From: Pollutimonas sp036675275
GTDB lineage: Bacteria > Pseudomonadota > Gammaproteobacteria > Burkholderiales > Burkholderiaceae_B
Assembly: GCA_036675275.1 (NCBI GenBank)
Contig: JAKFFG010000026.1
Coordinates: forward strand, 124,001 to 188,000
Direction of reading: 5' to 3'
DNA: 64,000 nt
The notes beneath the pieces were generated by a model, which saw only the letters and a program-made list of their open reading frames with translations, did not search any database and was not told the origin of the DNA. A program made the position numbers and the translations under genes. The stretch's first letter is position 1, and each line of letters starts with the position of its first letter. Shown piece after piece: positions 34,983 through 43,187 of the stretch.

Positions 34983-35150
34983 TTAAGCCGGCGACTTCAC
35001 ATGCTTCTTGCCATAGCGTTCGTTACCCACTCCGCTCATGCTGATGATGCTCTTGGCCGATGCCTGCTTTGCGCGCTCTTCATTGATGAGCAACAGGGTG
35101 TCTGTTTGCAGGGGACGAAATGGCGTTGGGGTTCGTGGTTTGACTAGCAT
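34983..35150 (-). CDS. Hypothetical 55-residue protein
   Basis: A short frame from ATG 35150 preceded by GTGAGG: MLVKPRTPTPFRPLQTDTLL..., ending with a Lys-rich tail (YGKKHVKSPA). I do not recognise it. It has no membrane segment or known motif. It lies upstream of trhO on the same strand, 61 bases away. The good ribosome site and codon use like its neighbours favour a real gene, but conservation is untested. Confidence 0.45.
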   Translation of the reverse strand: MLVKPRTPTPFRPLQTDTLLLINEERAKQASAKSIISMSGVGNERYGKKHVKSPA

Positions 35151-35331
35151 AATGGCCTCACAATCAAAAAAATCCAATCCAACCCTAAACATACCCCTTT
35201 TTTATGAATAGTTCGCGAAAAGTGGGCAATTCTCTCGTAAACCCCAATACTCTTCGCCCAGGTTCGCATATGGTCCAACGCCAGCTTCCTGCAAATGCTA
35301 AATTGAGCCGCAATCAATTTCAGGTTTTTTT

Positions 35332-36411
35332 ATGGACTCACTGACACAAGCCGTATTGGGCGCCGGCATTTCCGGCGCCATGGTCGGACGTTTCCATGGA
35401 CGCAAGGCCTTGCTGGCCGGCGCCGCACTTGCCACATTGCCCGATCTGGATGTACTTATCGATTATGGCGACCCGATTTCCGGCATGATCAATCATCGCG
35501 GGTTCTCGCATTCGCTATTCGTCCTGACTGGCGTCGCGTTCGTGCTGACGGCGATCTTGCGGCGCTGGCGGCCGACGCAAGAGTACGGAAGCGGCCGCCT
35601 GCTGCTGACACTATGCCTGATACTCCTGACACATCCCTTGCTTGATGCGTTCACCAGCTACGGCACACAGTTATGGTGGCCGCTGAAACCCACGCCGGCA
35701 AGCTGGTCCAGCATCTTCATTATCGATCCGTTCTATACCTTGCCTCTGCTAGTCGCCGTGCTGCTGGCTGCCATCGCCGGCGTTGGACCGCGGTCACAGC
35801 GGGCCCTGGTATGGGCGCTTGGCATCAGTAGCGCCTATCTTGCCTTGTCGCTGATCGCCAAAGCCACGATAGAAGAACGCGTGGGCGGGCTTCTCGAACG
35901 GGACGGCTTGCGCATAGTATCGATGTTTTCAACCCCCGAACCGTTCAATATCCTGCTTTGGCGCGTCGTGGCGCGAACGGCCGATGATCGCTACGTGGAA
36001 GTCATCAGCAGTCTGCTCGACAGCGCGGCGCCTGAACGTATTATCCTTCCCTTGAACACAGCCATGGCCGATGAACTGCCACCATTTCCCCAACTGAAAG
36101 GACTGCAGTGGTTCACCGATAATTGGCTGCGCTATGACGAGATCAATGGCGAACTTGTCGTGACAGATTTGCGCATGGGCCTGGGCACGGGCCATTATTC
36201 ATTCCGTTTCCGGATCGCGCAGCGTACAGGCCCCGGCGGTACGTGGCAGACCACGATACCAAGCTACTGGCCGGGCAACCGCGACACAGAAGCCCTGAAA
36301 GCTACCGTGCGACGCATCTGGCGGCAATCACCGCCCCTGCCGCTCGCGCAGTGGGAGCAGAAAATGACCCTGCCGCCCGGAAGCATGCCCGATTTGCAGC
36401 CCCTGGATTGA
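35332..36411 (+). CDS. YdjM-like membrane-bound metal-dependent hydrolase family protein
   Basis: A 359-residue inner membrane protein of the YdjM/YfhP (DUF457, COG1988) family. It opens MDSLTQAVLGAGISGAM and has the family His/Asp motifs ATLPDLDVLIDY, NHRGFSHSLF and THPLLDAFTSYGTQLWWP, thought to bind metal. Four or five membrane helices occupy the first ~190 residues; the C-terminal ~150 form a soluble domain. Function is unproven in the family. It is convergent with pckG, with two bases between stops. Confidence 0.88.
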   Translation: MDSLTQAVLGAGISGAMVGRFHGRKALLAGAALATLPDLDVLIDYGDPISGMINHRGFSHSLFVLTGVAFVLTAILRRWRPTQEYGSGRLLLTLCLILLTHPLLDAFTSYGTQLWWPLKPTPASWSSIFIIDPFYTLPLLVAVLLAAIAGVGPRSQRALVWALGISSAYLALSLIAKATIEERVGGLLERDGLRIVSMFSTPEPFNILLWRVVARTADDRYVEVISSLLDSAAPERIILPLNTAMADELPPFPQLKGLQWFTDNWLRYDEINGELVVTDLRMGLGTGHYSFRFRIAQRTGPGGTWQTTIPSYWPGNRDTEALKATVRRIWRQSPPLPLAQWEQKMTLPPGSMPDLQPLD

Positions 36412-36413
36412 AA

Positions 36414-38258
36414 TCACCTGTCCAGTCTTGCACGCAGCTGCTCAAGGCAGGCCGAAAGCTCTGCAGGCAAACGGTGTGCGAGCGTGTCGAATAGCTGGGC
36501 ATGCGAATCGAGTTCCTTGCGCCAGGCTTCGGCATCGATCGCAGTAATGCGCTGGAATTTCGCCGGATCAAAATCCAGGCCTTCCCAGCTGATCTCGTCA
36601 TGCAAGGGCGTGATGCCGAACAGATTATCTTCGCCTTGCGCCGAGCCTTCGATGCGCTGGAGCATCCACTTGAGCACGCGCATGTTCTCGCCAAAGCCCG
36701 GCCAGATAAATTGACCCTGCTCATCGGTCTGGAACCAGTTCACGCAGAAAATGCGGGGCAGCGTAGCGCCGGACGCCTGCAACTGCATGCCGAGTTCGAG
36801 CCAGTGAGTGAAGTAGGAACTCATGTTGTAGCCGCAGAATGGCAACATGGCGAACGGGTCGCGGCGCACCACGCCCTGGACGCCGGCCGCCGCCGCGGTC
36901 GTCTCCGAGCCCAGTGTGGCAGCCATGTATACGCCTTCGACCCAACTGCGCGCCTCGGTCACAAGCGGAACCGTATCTGACCGGCGGCCGCCGAAAATGA
37001 AGGCGTCGATGGGGACGCCGGCTGGATTGTCCCACTCCGGATCAATGGCCGGGTTCTGCACCGCGGCAACCGTGAAGCGCGCATTGGGGTGCGCCGCCTT
37101 GCGTCCGGAATCCGGCGTCCAGTCCTTGCCTTGCCAATCGAGGCAGTGCGCCGGTGCCGGCCCCATGCCCTCCCACCACACATCGCCATCGTCGGTCAGC
37201 GCCACATTGGTGAAAATCACGTTCTCGCGCAACGAAGCCATGCAGTTGAAATTGGTTTTTTCATTGGTACCCGGCGCCACGCCGAAATAACCCGCCTCGG
37301 GATTGATGGCATACAGACGCCCATCCGGCCCCGGCTTGATCCAGGCAATGTCATCGCCTATGGTGGATATCTTCCAGCCCGGCAAGGACTGGGGAGGAAT
37401 CATCATGGAAAAATTGGTTTTCCCGCAAGCCGACGGAAACGCTGCCGCCAGATGCATCTTCTTGCCCTCAGGCGAAGTGACGCCCAATACCAGCATGTGT
37501 TCAGCCATCCAGCCTTGCTCACGGCCCATGGTCGACGCAATGCGCAGCGCGAAGCACTTCTTGCCGAGCAGCGCATTTCCACCATATCCGGACCCAAACG
37601 ACCATATCTCGCGATCTTGCGGGTAATGGACGATGTATTTGGTATCGTTGCAAGGCCAGGCCACGTCGGCCTCGCCGTCGGCCAGAGGCATGCCTACCGA
37701 ATGCACGCAAGGCACGAAATCGCCGTCGGCACCCAGCACATCGTAGACTGCCTTACCCATGCGAGTCATCAGGCGCATATTGGCCACGACATACGGTGAA
37801 TCTGAAAGCTCCACGCCAATGTGGGCAATGGGGGACCCCAGCGGCCCCATGGAAAACGGAATGACATACATGGTGCGTCCGCGCATGCACCCCGCAAAGA
37901 GACCGGCAAGCGTTTCACGCATGGCGTCCGGCGCGGCCCAATTATTGGTGGGACCCGCATCGTCTTCGTCGTCGGAACAAATGAAAGTGCGATCTTCCAC
38001 GCGCGCCACGTCGCTGGGATCGGACCACGCCAGGTAAGAATTCGGTCTTGTCCGGGGGTTCAAGCGGCGCAAAGTTCCGGCCCGCACCATCAAGTCGCAC
38101 AGCCTGTCGTATTCCTGTTCAGAGCCGTCGCACCATTCAATACGGTCGGGCTGAGTAAGCGCAGCGATTTCCGCCACCCATGCTTTCAAGCGGGCGTGGC
38201 GCAAACCAGCAGGCGCATTCAATTCAACAGGTAATTGGGGACTGGCTATGATGTTCAT
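36414..38258 (-). CDS. pckG: Phosphoenolpyruvate carboxykinase (GTP)
   Basis: Converts oxaloacetate and GTP to PEP and CO2, the entry to gluconeogenesis from organic acids. The 614-residue protein is of the GTP type: P-loop FPSACGKTNFSMM (active Cys included), the Mn-binding GKKCFALRIAS region, GDDIAWIKPG and FGGRRSDTVPLV. I start at ATG 38258 (MNIIASPQLPVEL) behind GGAGAAAG. The neighbouring organic-acid clusters would feed this enzyme. Divergent from a GntR regulator gene with 212 bases between. Confidence 0.97.
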   Translation of the reverse strand: MNIIASPQLPVELNAPAGLRHARLKAWVAEIAALTQPDRIEWCDGSEQEYDRLCDLMVRAGTLRRLNPRTRPNSYLAWSDPSDVARVEDRTFICSDDEDDAGPTNNWAAPDAMRETLAGLFAGCMRGRTMYVIPFSMGPLGSPIAHIGVELSDSPYVVANMRLMTRMGKAVYDVLGADGDFVPCVHSVGMPLADGEADVAWPCNDTKYIVHYPQDREIWSFGSGYGGNALLGKKCFALRIASTMGREQGWMAEHMLVLGVTSPEGKKMHLAAAFPSACGKTNFSMMIPPQSLPGWKISTIGDDIAWIKPGPDGRLYAINPEAGYFGVAPGTNEKTNFNCMASLRENVIFTNVALTDDGDVWWEGMGPAPAHCLDWQGKDWTPDSGRKAAHPNARFTVAAVQNPAIDPEWDNPAGVPIDAFIFGGRRSDTVPLVTEARSWVEGVYMAATLGSETTAAAAGVQGVVRRDPFAMLPFCGYNMSSYFTHWLELGMQLQASGATLPRIFCVNWFQTDEQGQFIWPGFGENMRVLKWMLQRIEGSAQGEDNLFGITPLHDEISWEGLDFDPAKFQRITAIDAEAWRKELDSHAQLFDTLAHRLPAELSACLEQLRARLDR

Positions 38259-38415
38259 AGAAACTTTCTCCGTCAAGAGTTGCATCGTATAAAGGCTCGC
38301 GAGCCGCAAGGCCATTCTACGGCCTATCGTCGAAGACATGCTAATCCGTTCAGGCTAGGCCGTGTGCCACGGCGCATACCGTCGGGTCCGACTGTATCTG
38401 TTCAGTGGCGGTGGT

Positions 38416-38444
38416 CTGTCATCAGACAAGCAGACAGCTATAAT
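38416..38444 (+). promoter_or_regulatory. Promoter and half operator of the GntR gene
   Basis: A -35 like CTGTCA (38416-38421) and a -10 TATAAT (38439-38444) are 17 bases apart, 26 bases before the GntR start. Between them the complementary strand reads TTGTCTGATGACAG (38417-38430), sharing the TTGTCTGA core with the kdgD operator. This suits autorepression. Confidence 0.5.
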
Positions 38445-38470
38445 GAGGCGTCCCTTTCACGGTCACGCAC

Positions 38471-39220
38471 ATGCCAGAACTTTCACGCCCTTCTCTTTCG
38501 CTTCAAAGGCCAGAAAGTCTTTCCGTTCAACTGGCCAAAGATCTAAGCGAACGCATTGCGCATGGCGAGCTCGAGGCCGGCGACAAACTGCCCAGCGAAC
38601 ACCAGATGGTGGCTTCGTATGGCGTCAGCCGCACAGTCGTGCGCGAGGCCGTATCGCACCTGAAAAGCGCCGGACTGGTGGTGTCCCGCCAGGGCATCGG
38701 CGTGTTCGTCCTCGAACCGCCTGCGGCAACACCGTTTCGCATCGACGTGGAAGAATTGGGCACCGTGAAGGAAGTCATCAAGCTGCTGGAACTGCGCATC
38801 AGCCTGGAGTCCGAGGCGGCCGCGTTGGCTGCTGTACGCCGCGGCGATGAACACATTGCAGCTCTGCACAGCGCGCTGGAGCTCATGGCCCGTGGCATCG
38901 CCGCGCATGAAGATGCCGCCGACGCGGATTTCGTGTTCCATCAAAGAATAGCTCAGGCCACAGACAACCACTATTTCATGGAATTATTCGATTATCTCGG
39001 CACGATGGCTATTCCACGCTCCAGGATCGGCATGTTCAAGTCCGACACGCGCGCCCGCGCGACATATCTGAAAAAGGTACACGGCGAGCATGAAGCGATA
39101 TTCCATGCCATTTCCGTCAAAGACGCCGAAGCCGCGCGCGCCGCAATGCGAAGGCACTTAAGCAACAGTCGCGACCGCCTCAAGGCGGCAGCCGAATCTG
39201 CGTCCGCGTCGGGCGCCTGA
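38471..39220 (+). CDS. GntR family regulator (FadR/FCD subfamily), probable kdgD cluster regulator
   Basis: A 249-residue regulator: winged helix LSVQLAKDLSERIAHGELEAGDKLPSEHQMVASYGVSRTVVREAVSHLKSAGLVVSRQGIGVFV, then an FCD domain with the metal-binding Asp/His pattern (DADFVFHQRIAQAT, HGEHEAIFHAI). It stands 109 bases ahead of kdgD on the same strand, and TTGTCTGA sequences occur in front of both genes. By position it should respond to glucarate/galactarate or their product. Confidence 0.92.
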   Translation: MPELSRPSLSLQRPESLSVQLAKDLSERIAHGELEAGDKLPSEHQMVASYGVSRTVVREAVSHLKSAGLVVSRQGIGVFVLEPPAATPFRIDVEELGTVKEVIKLLELRISLESEAAALAAVRRGDEHIAALHSALELMARGIAAHEDAADADFVFHQRIAQATDNHYFMELFDYLGTMAIPRSRIGMFKSDTRARATYLKKVHGEHEAIFHAISVKDAEAARAAMRRHLSNSRDRLKAAAESASASGA

Positions 39221-39254
39221 AGATGAATCTTTTCCGAAAATTCACCTAAATTTT

Positions 39255-39285
39255 ACTTGTCTGACAACTGACAAGTCATTAATAT
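39255..39285 (+). promoter_or_regulatory. kdgD promoter with overlapping palindromic operator
   Basis: TTGTCTGACAA (39257-39267) is an 11-base palindrome nested in a wider inverted repeat with arms ACTTGTC (39255-39261) and GACAAGT (39270-39276). It overlaps a -35 TTGTCT (39257-39262) spaced 17 bases from a -10 TAATAT (39280-39285). Binding of the adjacent GntR protein here would block transcription of kdgD and the Bug gene. Confidence 0.6.
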
Positions 39286-39329
39286 AGCTTCACCACTCTT
39301 TACCGGATCTTCTACTCACAAGGAACCAT

Positions 39330-40247
39330 ATGTCGATCGACGCCCAGGAACTAAAGAAAATCATTAGCTCCGGCTTGCTATCTTTTCCATTGACGGATTT
39401 TGACGCCCGGCACGACTTCGACAAGTCGTCATATCAAAAGCGGCTGGAATGGCTCAAATCCTATGATGCCAGCGCCCTGTTTGCCGCAGGGGGCACGGGC
39501 GAGTTCTTTTCGCTGGCGAAGGATGAATACGCCGATATCATCGGAACAGCCGTCGATGTGTGCCGTGGCGACATGCCTATTATTGCGGGCACCGGCTACG
39601 GGACACGCGTTGCCATCGAATATGCAGTCGAGGCCCAACGCCAGGGCGCCGACGGACTGCTCATCCTTCCTCATTACCTGACGGAAGCCGACCAGGAAGG
39701 CCTACGCCGCCATGTCGTCGCCATATGCAAATCGGTATCGATAGGCGTCATTGTGTATAACCGCGGATTGTGCCGACTGAACGCCGAAACGGTGGAAAGA
39801 ATCGCCGAGGAATGCCCAAATCTGGTGGGCTTCAAGGACGGATTTGGCGACATTGAACTCATGATGTCCATCCGCTCGCGTTTGGGCGACCGTCTTGCCT
39901 ACATCGGCGGACTGCCTACGGCGGAGGTATTCGCGTCGGCGTGCAAGGCCATGGGCGTATCAACGTACTCGTCTGCCGTTTTCAATTTCATTCCGCGCAC
40001 CGCTGTCGAGTTTTATAACGCCTCGGTCAATAACGACACAGCCACGATGGACCAGTTGCTCAAGACTTTCTTTTTCCCATATTTGAAGCTTCGCAATAGC
40101 GGACAGGGGTATGCCGTAAGCATCGTGAAAGCGGGCGCAACGGTTGTCGGCAGGACAGCGGGTCCGGTGCGCACGCCTCTGTGCGACCTCAGTCCCTCTC
40201 AGCATGAACAATTAAAGACATTGGTAGACCGCCTAGGCCCCCAATAA
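39330..40247 (+). CDS. kdgD: 5-dehydro-4-deoxyglucarate dehydratase
   Basis: Converts 5-keto-4-deoxyglucarate to 2-ketoglutarate semialdehyde, water and CO2 in D-glucarate/galactarate breakdown. It is a DHDPS-fold enzyme of 305 residues with LLSFPLTDFDARHDFD, GGTGEFF (54-60), Y143 (VIVYNRG) and the Schiff-base lysine K169 (VGFKDGFGD), all fitting KdgD. A glucarate dehydratase and the semialdehyde dehydrogenase are not in the window, so the pathway must be completed elsewhere. A Bug receptor follows. Confidence 0.93.
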   Translation: MSIDAQELKKIISSGLLSFPLTDFDARHDFDKSSYQKRLEWLKSYDASALFAAGGTGEFFSLAKDEYADIIGTAVDVCRGDMPIIAGTGYGTRVAIEYAVEAQRQGADGLLILPHYLTEADQEGLRRHVVAICKSVSIGVIVYNRGLCRLNAETVERIAEECPNLVGFKDGFGDIELMMSIRSRLGDRLAYIGGLPTAEVFASACKAMGVSTYSSAVFNFIPRTAVEFYNASVNNDTATMDQLLKTFFFPYLKLRNSGQGYAVSIVKAGATVVGRTAGPVRTPLCDLSPSQHEQLKTLVDRLGPQ

Positions 40248-40308
40248 TTCGAAAAAGTCTTTCCCAACCCCACCCACGCGGCGACTCGTGTCCCGCAGAG
40301 GAGACAAT

Positions 40309-41289
40309 ATGAAGCTTATAAAAACCGCTATTGCTGCTTGCTGCAGTGTGGCATTTGCTGTTCCCGCATTCGCCCAGTCTGAAGCAGACAACTTCCCCGA
40401 CAGACCCATCAAGCTGGTCATTCCTTTTCCCGCCGGCGGAACTTCCGACGTGCTGGGCAGGCTGGTCGGCGACAAGTTGGGCCAGGCTCTGGGACAAACA
40501 GTGGTAGTGGAAAACCGCGCCGGAGCAGGAGGCAACATCGGCGCCGATTATGTCGTCCGGTCCAAGCCGGACGGGTACACCCTGGTGCTGCTGGACCTGG
40601 GCAACCTCACCATCAGCCCCAGCGTTTATCCAAAGCTGCCATTCCATCCGGTCAAGGACCTGGCACCCGTGTCCATGCTGGCCTACTCACCGCACCTGCT
40701 GGTGACCACAAATGCATTCCCCGTGAAAACGCAGGAAGAACTCGTTGAGTACGCCAAAAAGAACAAAGGAAAAGTGAATTTTGCCGCCGCGGCCGGTATA
40801 GGCAGCGCGCCGCATATGGCCGGCGTGTTGTTCGCCCAAAAAAGCGGCGTCGACTGGAGCTACATCCCGTATAAAGGCGGCGCCCAGGCGCTCACTGATC
40901 TTGTCGGCGGACAAGTCGATGCCACGATGAACGGCATGGTCGCCACCTATCCACACGTCAAGAGCGGCAGCATCAAGCTGCTGGCCGTCAGCAGCAGCAA
41001 GCGGCTACCGCAGTTGCCGAACGTTCCGACCGTCAGCGAGATGATACCGGGCTTCCTGACGGGCAGCTGGCAAGGAGTGCTGGCACCTGCAGGTACGCCA
41101 AAGCCCATCATTGATAAGCTGCACGCCGAAATGAGCAAAATCGTAAAAATGCCGGACGTGCAGAAAAAACTCGAAACCTTGGGAGCCGAGCCGATCGAGA
41201 TGACGCCTGATGAATTCGGTAGCTGGATGAAAACGCAGGTCACCAACTGGGCCGAGGTCGTCAAGACGGCGGGGATCAAGATCGAATAG
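40309..41289 (+). CDS. Tripartite tricarboxylate transporter receptor (Bug family)
   Basis: Second Bug-type periplasmic binding protein (326 residues). The signal peptide ends near AFA|QS. Segments FPDRPIKLVIPFPAGGTSDVLGRLV, VVENRAGAGGNIGADYV, KPDGYTLVLLDLGNL and IPYKGGAQALTDLVGGQVDA are diagnostic. The start at 40309 has a GCAGAGGAG ribosome site. It lies 61 bases after kdgD, so probably binds glucarate, galactarate or a related sugar acid. No TctAB permease is near. Confidence 0.93.
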   Translation: MKLIKTAIAACCSVAFAVPAFAQSEADNFPDRPIKLVIPFPAGGTSDVLGRLVGDKLGQALGQTVVVENRAGAGGNIGADYVVRSKPDGYTLVLLDLGNLTISPSVYPKLPFHPVKDLAPVSMLAYSPHLLVTTNAFPVKTQEELVEYAKKNKGKVNFAAAAGIGSAPHMAGVLFAQKSGVDWSYIPYKGGAQALTDLVGGQVDATMNGMVATYPHVKSGSIKLLAVSSSKRLPQLPNVPTVSEMIPGFLTGSWQGVLAPAGTPKPIIDKLHAEMSKIVKMPDVQKKLETLGAEPIEMTPDEFGSWMKTQVTNWAEVVKTAGIKIE

Positions 41290-41360
41290 CGCAGGGCCGG
41301 AGCAGTACATGGCTGTTGAAGGTGAGCGGCACTTAGGTCACCCATCTCATCGAAAGTCCT

Positions 41361-42101
41361 TCAAAACGGACTGGCGGTGGGACGAACGATGAGCTCGCTC
41401 ACGTCCACGTCGTCGGGTTGCTCAATCGCATAGGCGATGGCGCGCGCGATGGCGTCGGGCTGAATCGAGATCCGCCTGAACGCCATCATCTCTTCGCGCG
41501 CGGTGCTGTCGGAAATCGAATCGGCCAGCTCCGACTCGACCACACCGGGTGAAATGACGGTGACGCGAATTCGGTCCGACTCCTGGCGCAGGCCATCGGA
41601 GATCGCGCGTACGGCAAACTTGGTGGCGCAGTACACCGCGGCGGTGGGCGAGACAGCGTGACCGCCGATTGAAGAGACGTTGATGATCTGCCCCTTGCCG
41701 CGCGCTTCCATGCCCGGCAGGACCGCGGCAATACCGTGCAGCACGCCACGGATGTTGACGTCTATCATGCGGTCCCACTCGTCCACCTTGGTTGCATTCA
41801 GCGGCGAAAGAGGCATGATGCCCGCGTTGTTGATAATAACGTCGACGGGACCATAGGTTTCTTCGGCGAACGCGACAAACCGCTGCAAGTCATCGAAGCG
41901 TGTCACATCCAGGGCCTGATGGACGGCTTTAAAACCTTGGGACTGCAGCGTGTCCGCGAGCGACTGCAGGCGCTCGACCCGCCGCGCGCCCATTACCAGG
42001 CGATGGCCCTGCGCTGCGAGCAGATGAGCAGTGGCCTCGCCAATGCCGCTGCTCGCGCCGGTCAACAGGATGACCTTGGATTGCTTTGGGGAAAGTGTCA
42101 T
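41361..42101 (-). CDS. SDR family oxidoreductase
   Basis: A 246-residue classical SDR: cofactor motif TGASSGIGEATA, NNAGIM, catalytic Ser in SSIGGHAVS, and YCATK for Tyr/Lys. The ending and SGLRQ/DGLRQESDRIRVTVISPG pattern resemble YdfG-like 3-hydroxy acid dehydrogenases. I start at ATG 42101; an upstream extension is Arg-rich and improbable. It stands alone, convergent with the Bug gene. Confidence 0.9.
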   Translation of the reverse strand: MTLSPKQSKVILLTGASSGIGEATAHLLAAQGHRLVMGARRVERLQSLADTLQSQGFKAVHQALDVTRFDDLQRFVAFAEETYGPVDVIINNAGIMPLSPLNATKVDEWDRMIDVNIRGVLHGIAAVLPGMEARGKGQIINVSSIGGHAVSPTAAVYCATKFAVRAISDGLRQESDRIRVTVISPGVVESELADSISDSTAREEMMAFRRISIQPDAIARAIAYAIEQPDDVDVSELIVRPTASPF

Positions 42102-42311
42102 TGCGTTTCTCCGAGATTTTGATCGACGACGTTGCGCGGGATGGCGCGATACAGGCAATGGCTAATTCTAGTCAGCCAGAGCGGCACCGCACAGACTCAT
42201 TCCTCCACGATGATTGCCTATTTCTATTTCTGTTCGAAGTCTCAACGCCAGGCTTTGTTTTCGCTATTTCCCGCAGTGTAGCTGGAAGCAGCGGCAAACC
42301 TTCGGGGCATG

Positions 42312-42346
42312 AAAAAGCCCTTGATCTTTTATAGCATCAAGGGCTT
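42312..42346 (-). terminator. Intrinsic terminator after tRNA-Ser
   Basis: On the minus strand an 11-bp perfect stem (AAGCCCTTGAT, loop of 10, and its complement) is followed by a T-run (42312-42316), starting 9 bases past the tRNA-Ser 3' end. A textbook rho-independent terminator. Confidence 0.9.
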
Positions 42347-42354
42347 AGTATTCT

Positions 42355-42445
42355 TGGCGGACAGAGGGGGATTCGAACCCCCGATACGCTATAAACGTAT
42401 ACACGCTTTCCAGGCGTGCGCCTTCAACCGCTCGGCCACCTGTCC
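42355..42445 (-). tRNA. tRNA-Ser (GGA)
   Basis: The minus strand reads GGACAGG at the 5' end pairing with TCTGTCC, then G and encoded CCA: 91 bases. The anticodon stem CACGC/GCGTG closes the loop CTGGAAA, giving GGA (serine, UCC/UCU). A long variable arm, typical of class II tRNA, and the T-loop GTTCGAATC are present. Confidence 0.97.
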
Positions 42446-42554
42446 TGATCTGGGCTTTCTTTTACAAAAGCGAAGTCCGCCATTCTAACAGAATCTTTCG
42501 AACTTGGGTTTTAGGCGATCGCCGGTGCATATCATTGCATGAGATACGCATGCA

Positions 42555-43178
42555 TCACCTGACAGACTGAAGCGCGATCATGCGTTCAACGTACCGTGCC
42601 ATCATGTCGATTTCCAGGTTCACTCGTTGACCCGCACGCAGGTGCTTGAGGGTCGTCACCTGAACAGTGTGCGGGATAAGATTGATGCGTATCTCGCAAC
42701 CGGCGGCATGATCTTCGACGAGATTTACGGTAAGGCTAACCCCATTGACCGTAATGGATCCTTTATAGGCAAGATACTTTGCCAAGTCTGCCGGAACATC
42801 GATGCGCAAGTCCCATGACTCGCCTACCGGTTCGAAACGGCTGACTACTCCCATGCCGTCGACGTGACCCGATACCAGGTGCCCGTCCAGCGAATCGCCC
42901 ATGCGCAGGGCATGCTCGAGATTGACGTCGCCAGGCTGGTCCAGTCCGACAGTGCGATTCAGGCTTTCGCGCGAAACATCGACGCTGAAGGCATCCGGTT
43001 CGAGCTCCACCACGGTCATGCATGCGCCTTGTATGGCGATCGAGTCGCCCAGCTTGCTGGAGTCTCGCAGGAAACCGCCGGCGCTGATGGTTAGGCGAAC
43101 GCCAGCCTCTTCCTGACCGTCATTGAACGGGGAAACTCGTACGATTTTGCCGACAGCGGCGACGATGCCTGTAAACAT
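42555..43178 (-). CDS. ribE: Riboflavin synthase alpha subunit
   Basis: Makes riboflavin from two 6,7-dimethyl-8-ribityllumazine molecules. The 207-residue protein has two similar lumazine-binding halves, starting MFTGIVAAVGKI and again at HLVSGHVDGMGVV; the segments GACMTVVEL and SLTVN are the repeated ligand loops. It lies 9 bases after ribD and is presumably cotranscribed. Named ribE here (ribC in some naming). Confidence 0.95.
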   Translation of the reverse strand: MFTGIVAAVGKIVRVSPFNDGQEEAGVRLTISAGGFLRDSSKLGDSIAIQGACMTVVELEPDAFSVDVSRESLNRTVGLDQPGDVNLEHALRMGDSLDGHLVSGHVDGMGVVSRFEPVGESWDLRIDVPADLAKYLAYKGSITVNGVSLTVNLVEDHAAGCEIRINLIPHTVQVTTLKHLRAGQRVNLEIDMMARYVERMIALQSVR

Positions 43179-43187
43179 GTTTCTCTC

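Noticed and set aside
43179..43187. FMN riboswitch expected near riboflavin genes
   Set aside because: Only nine bases separate ribD and ribE and ribD overlaps nrdR, so there is no room for one.
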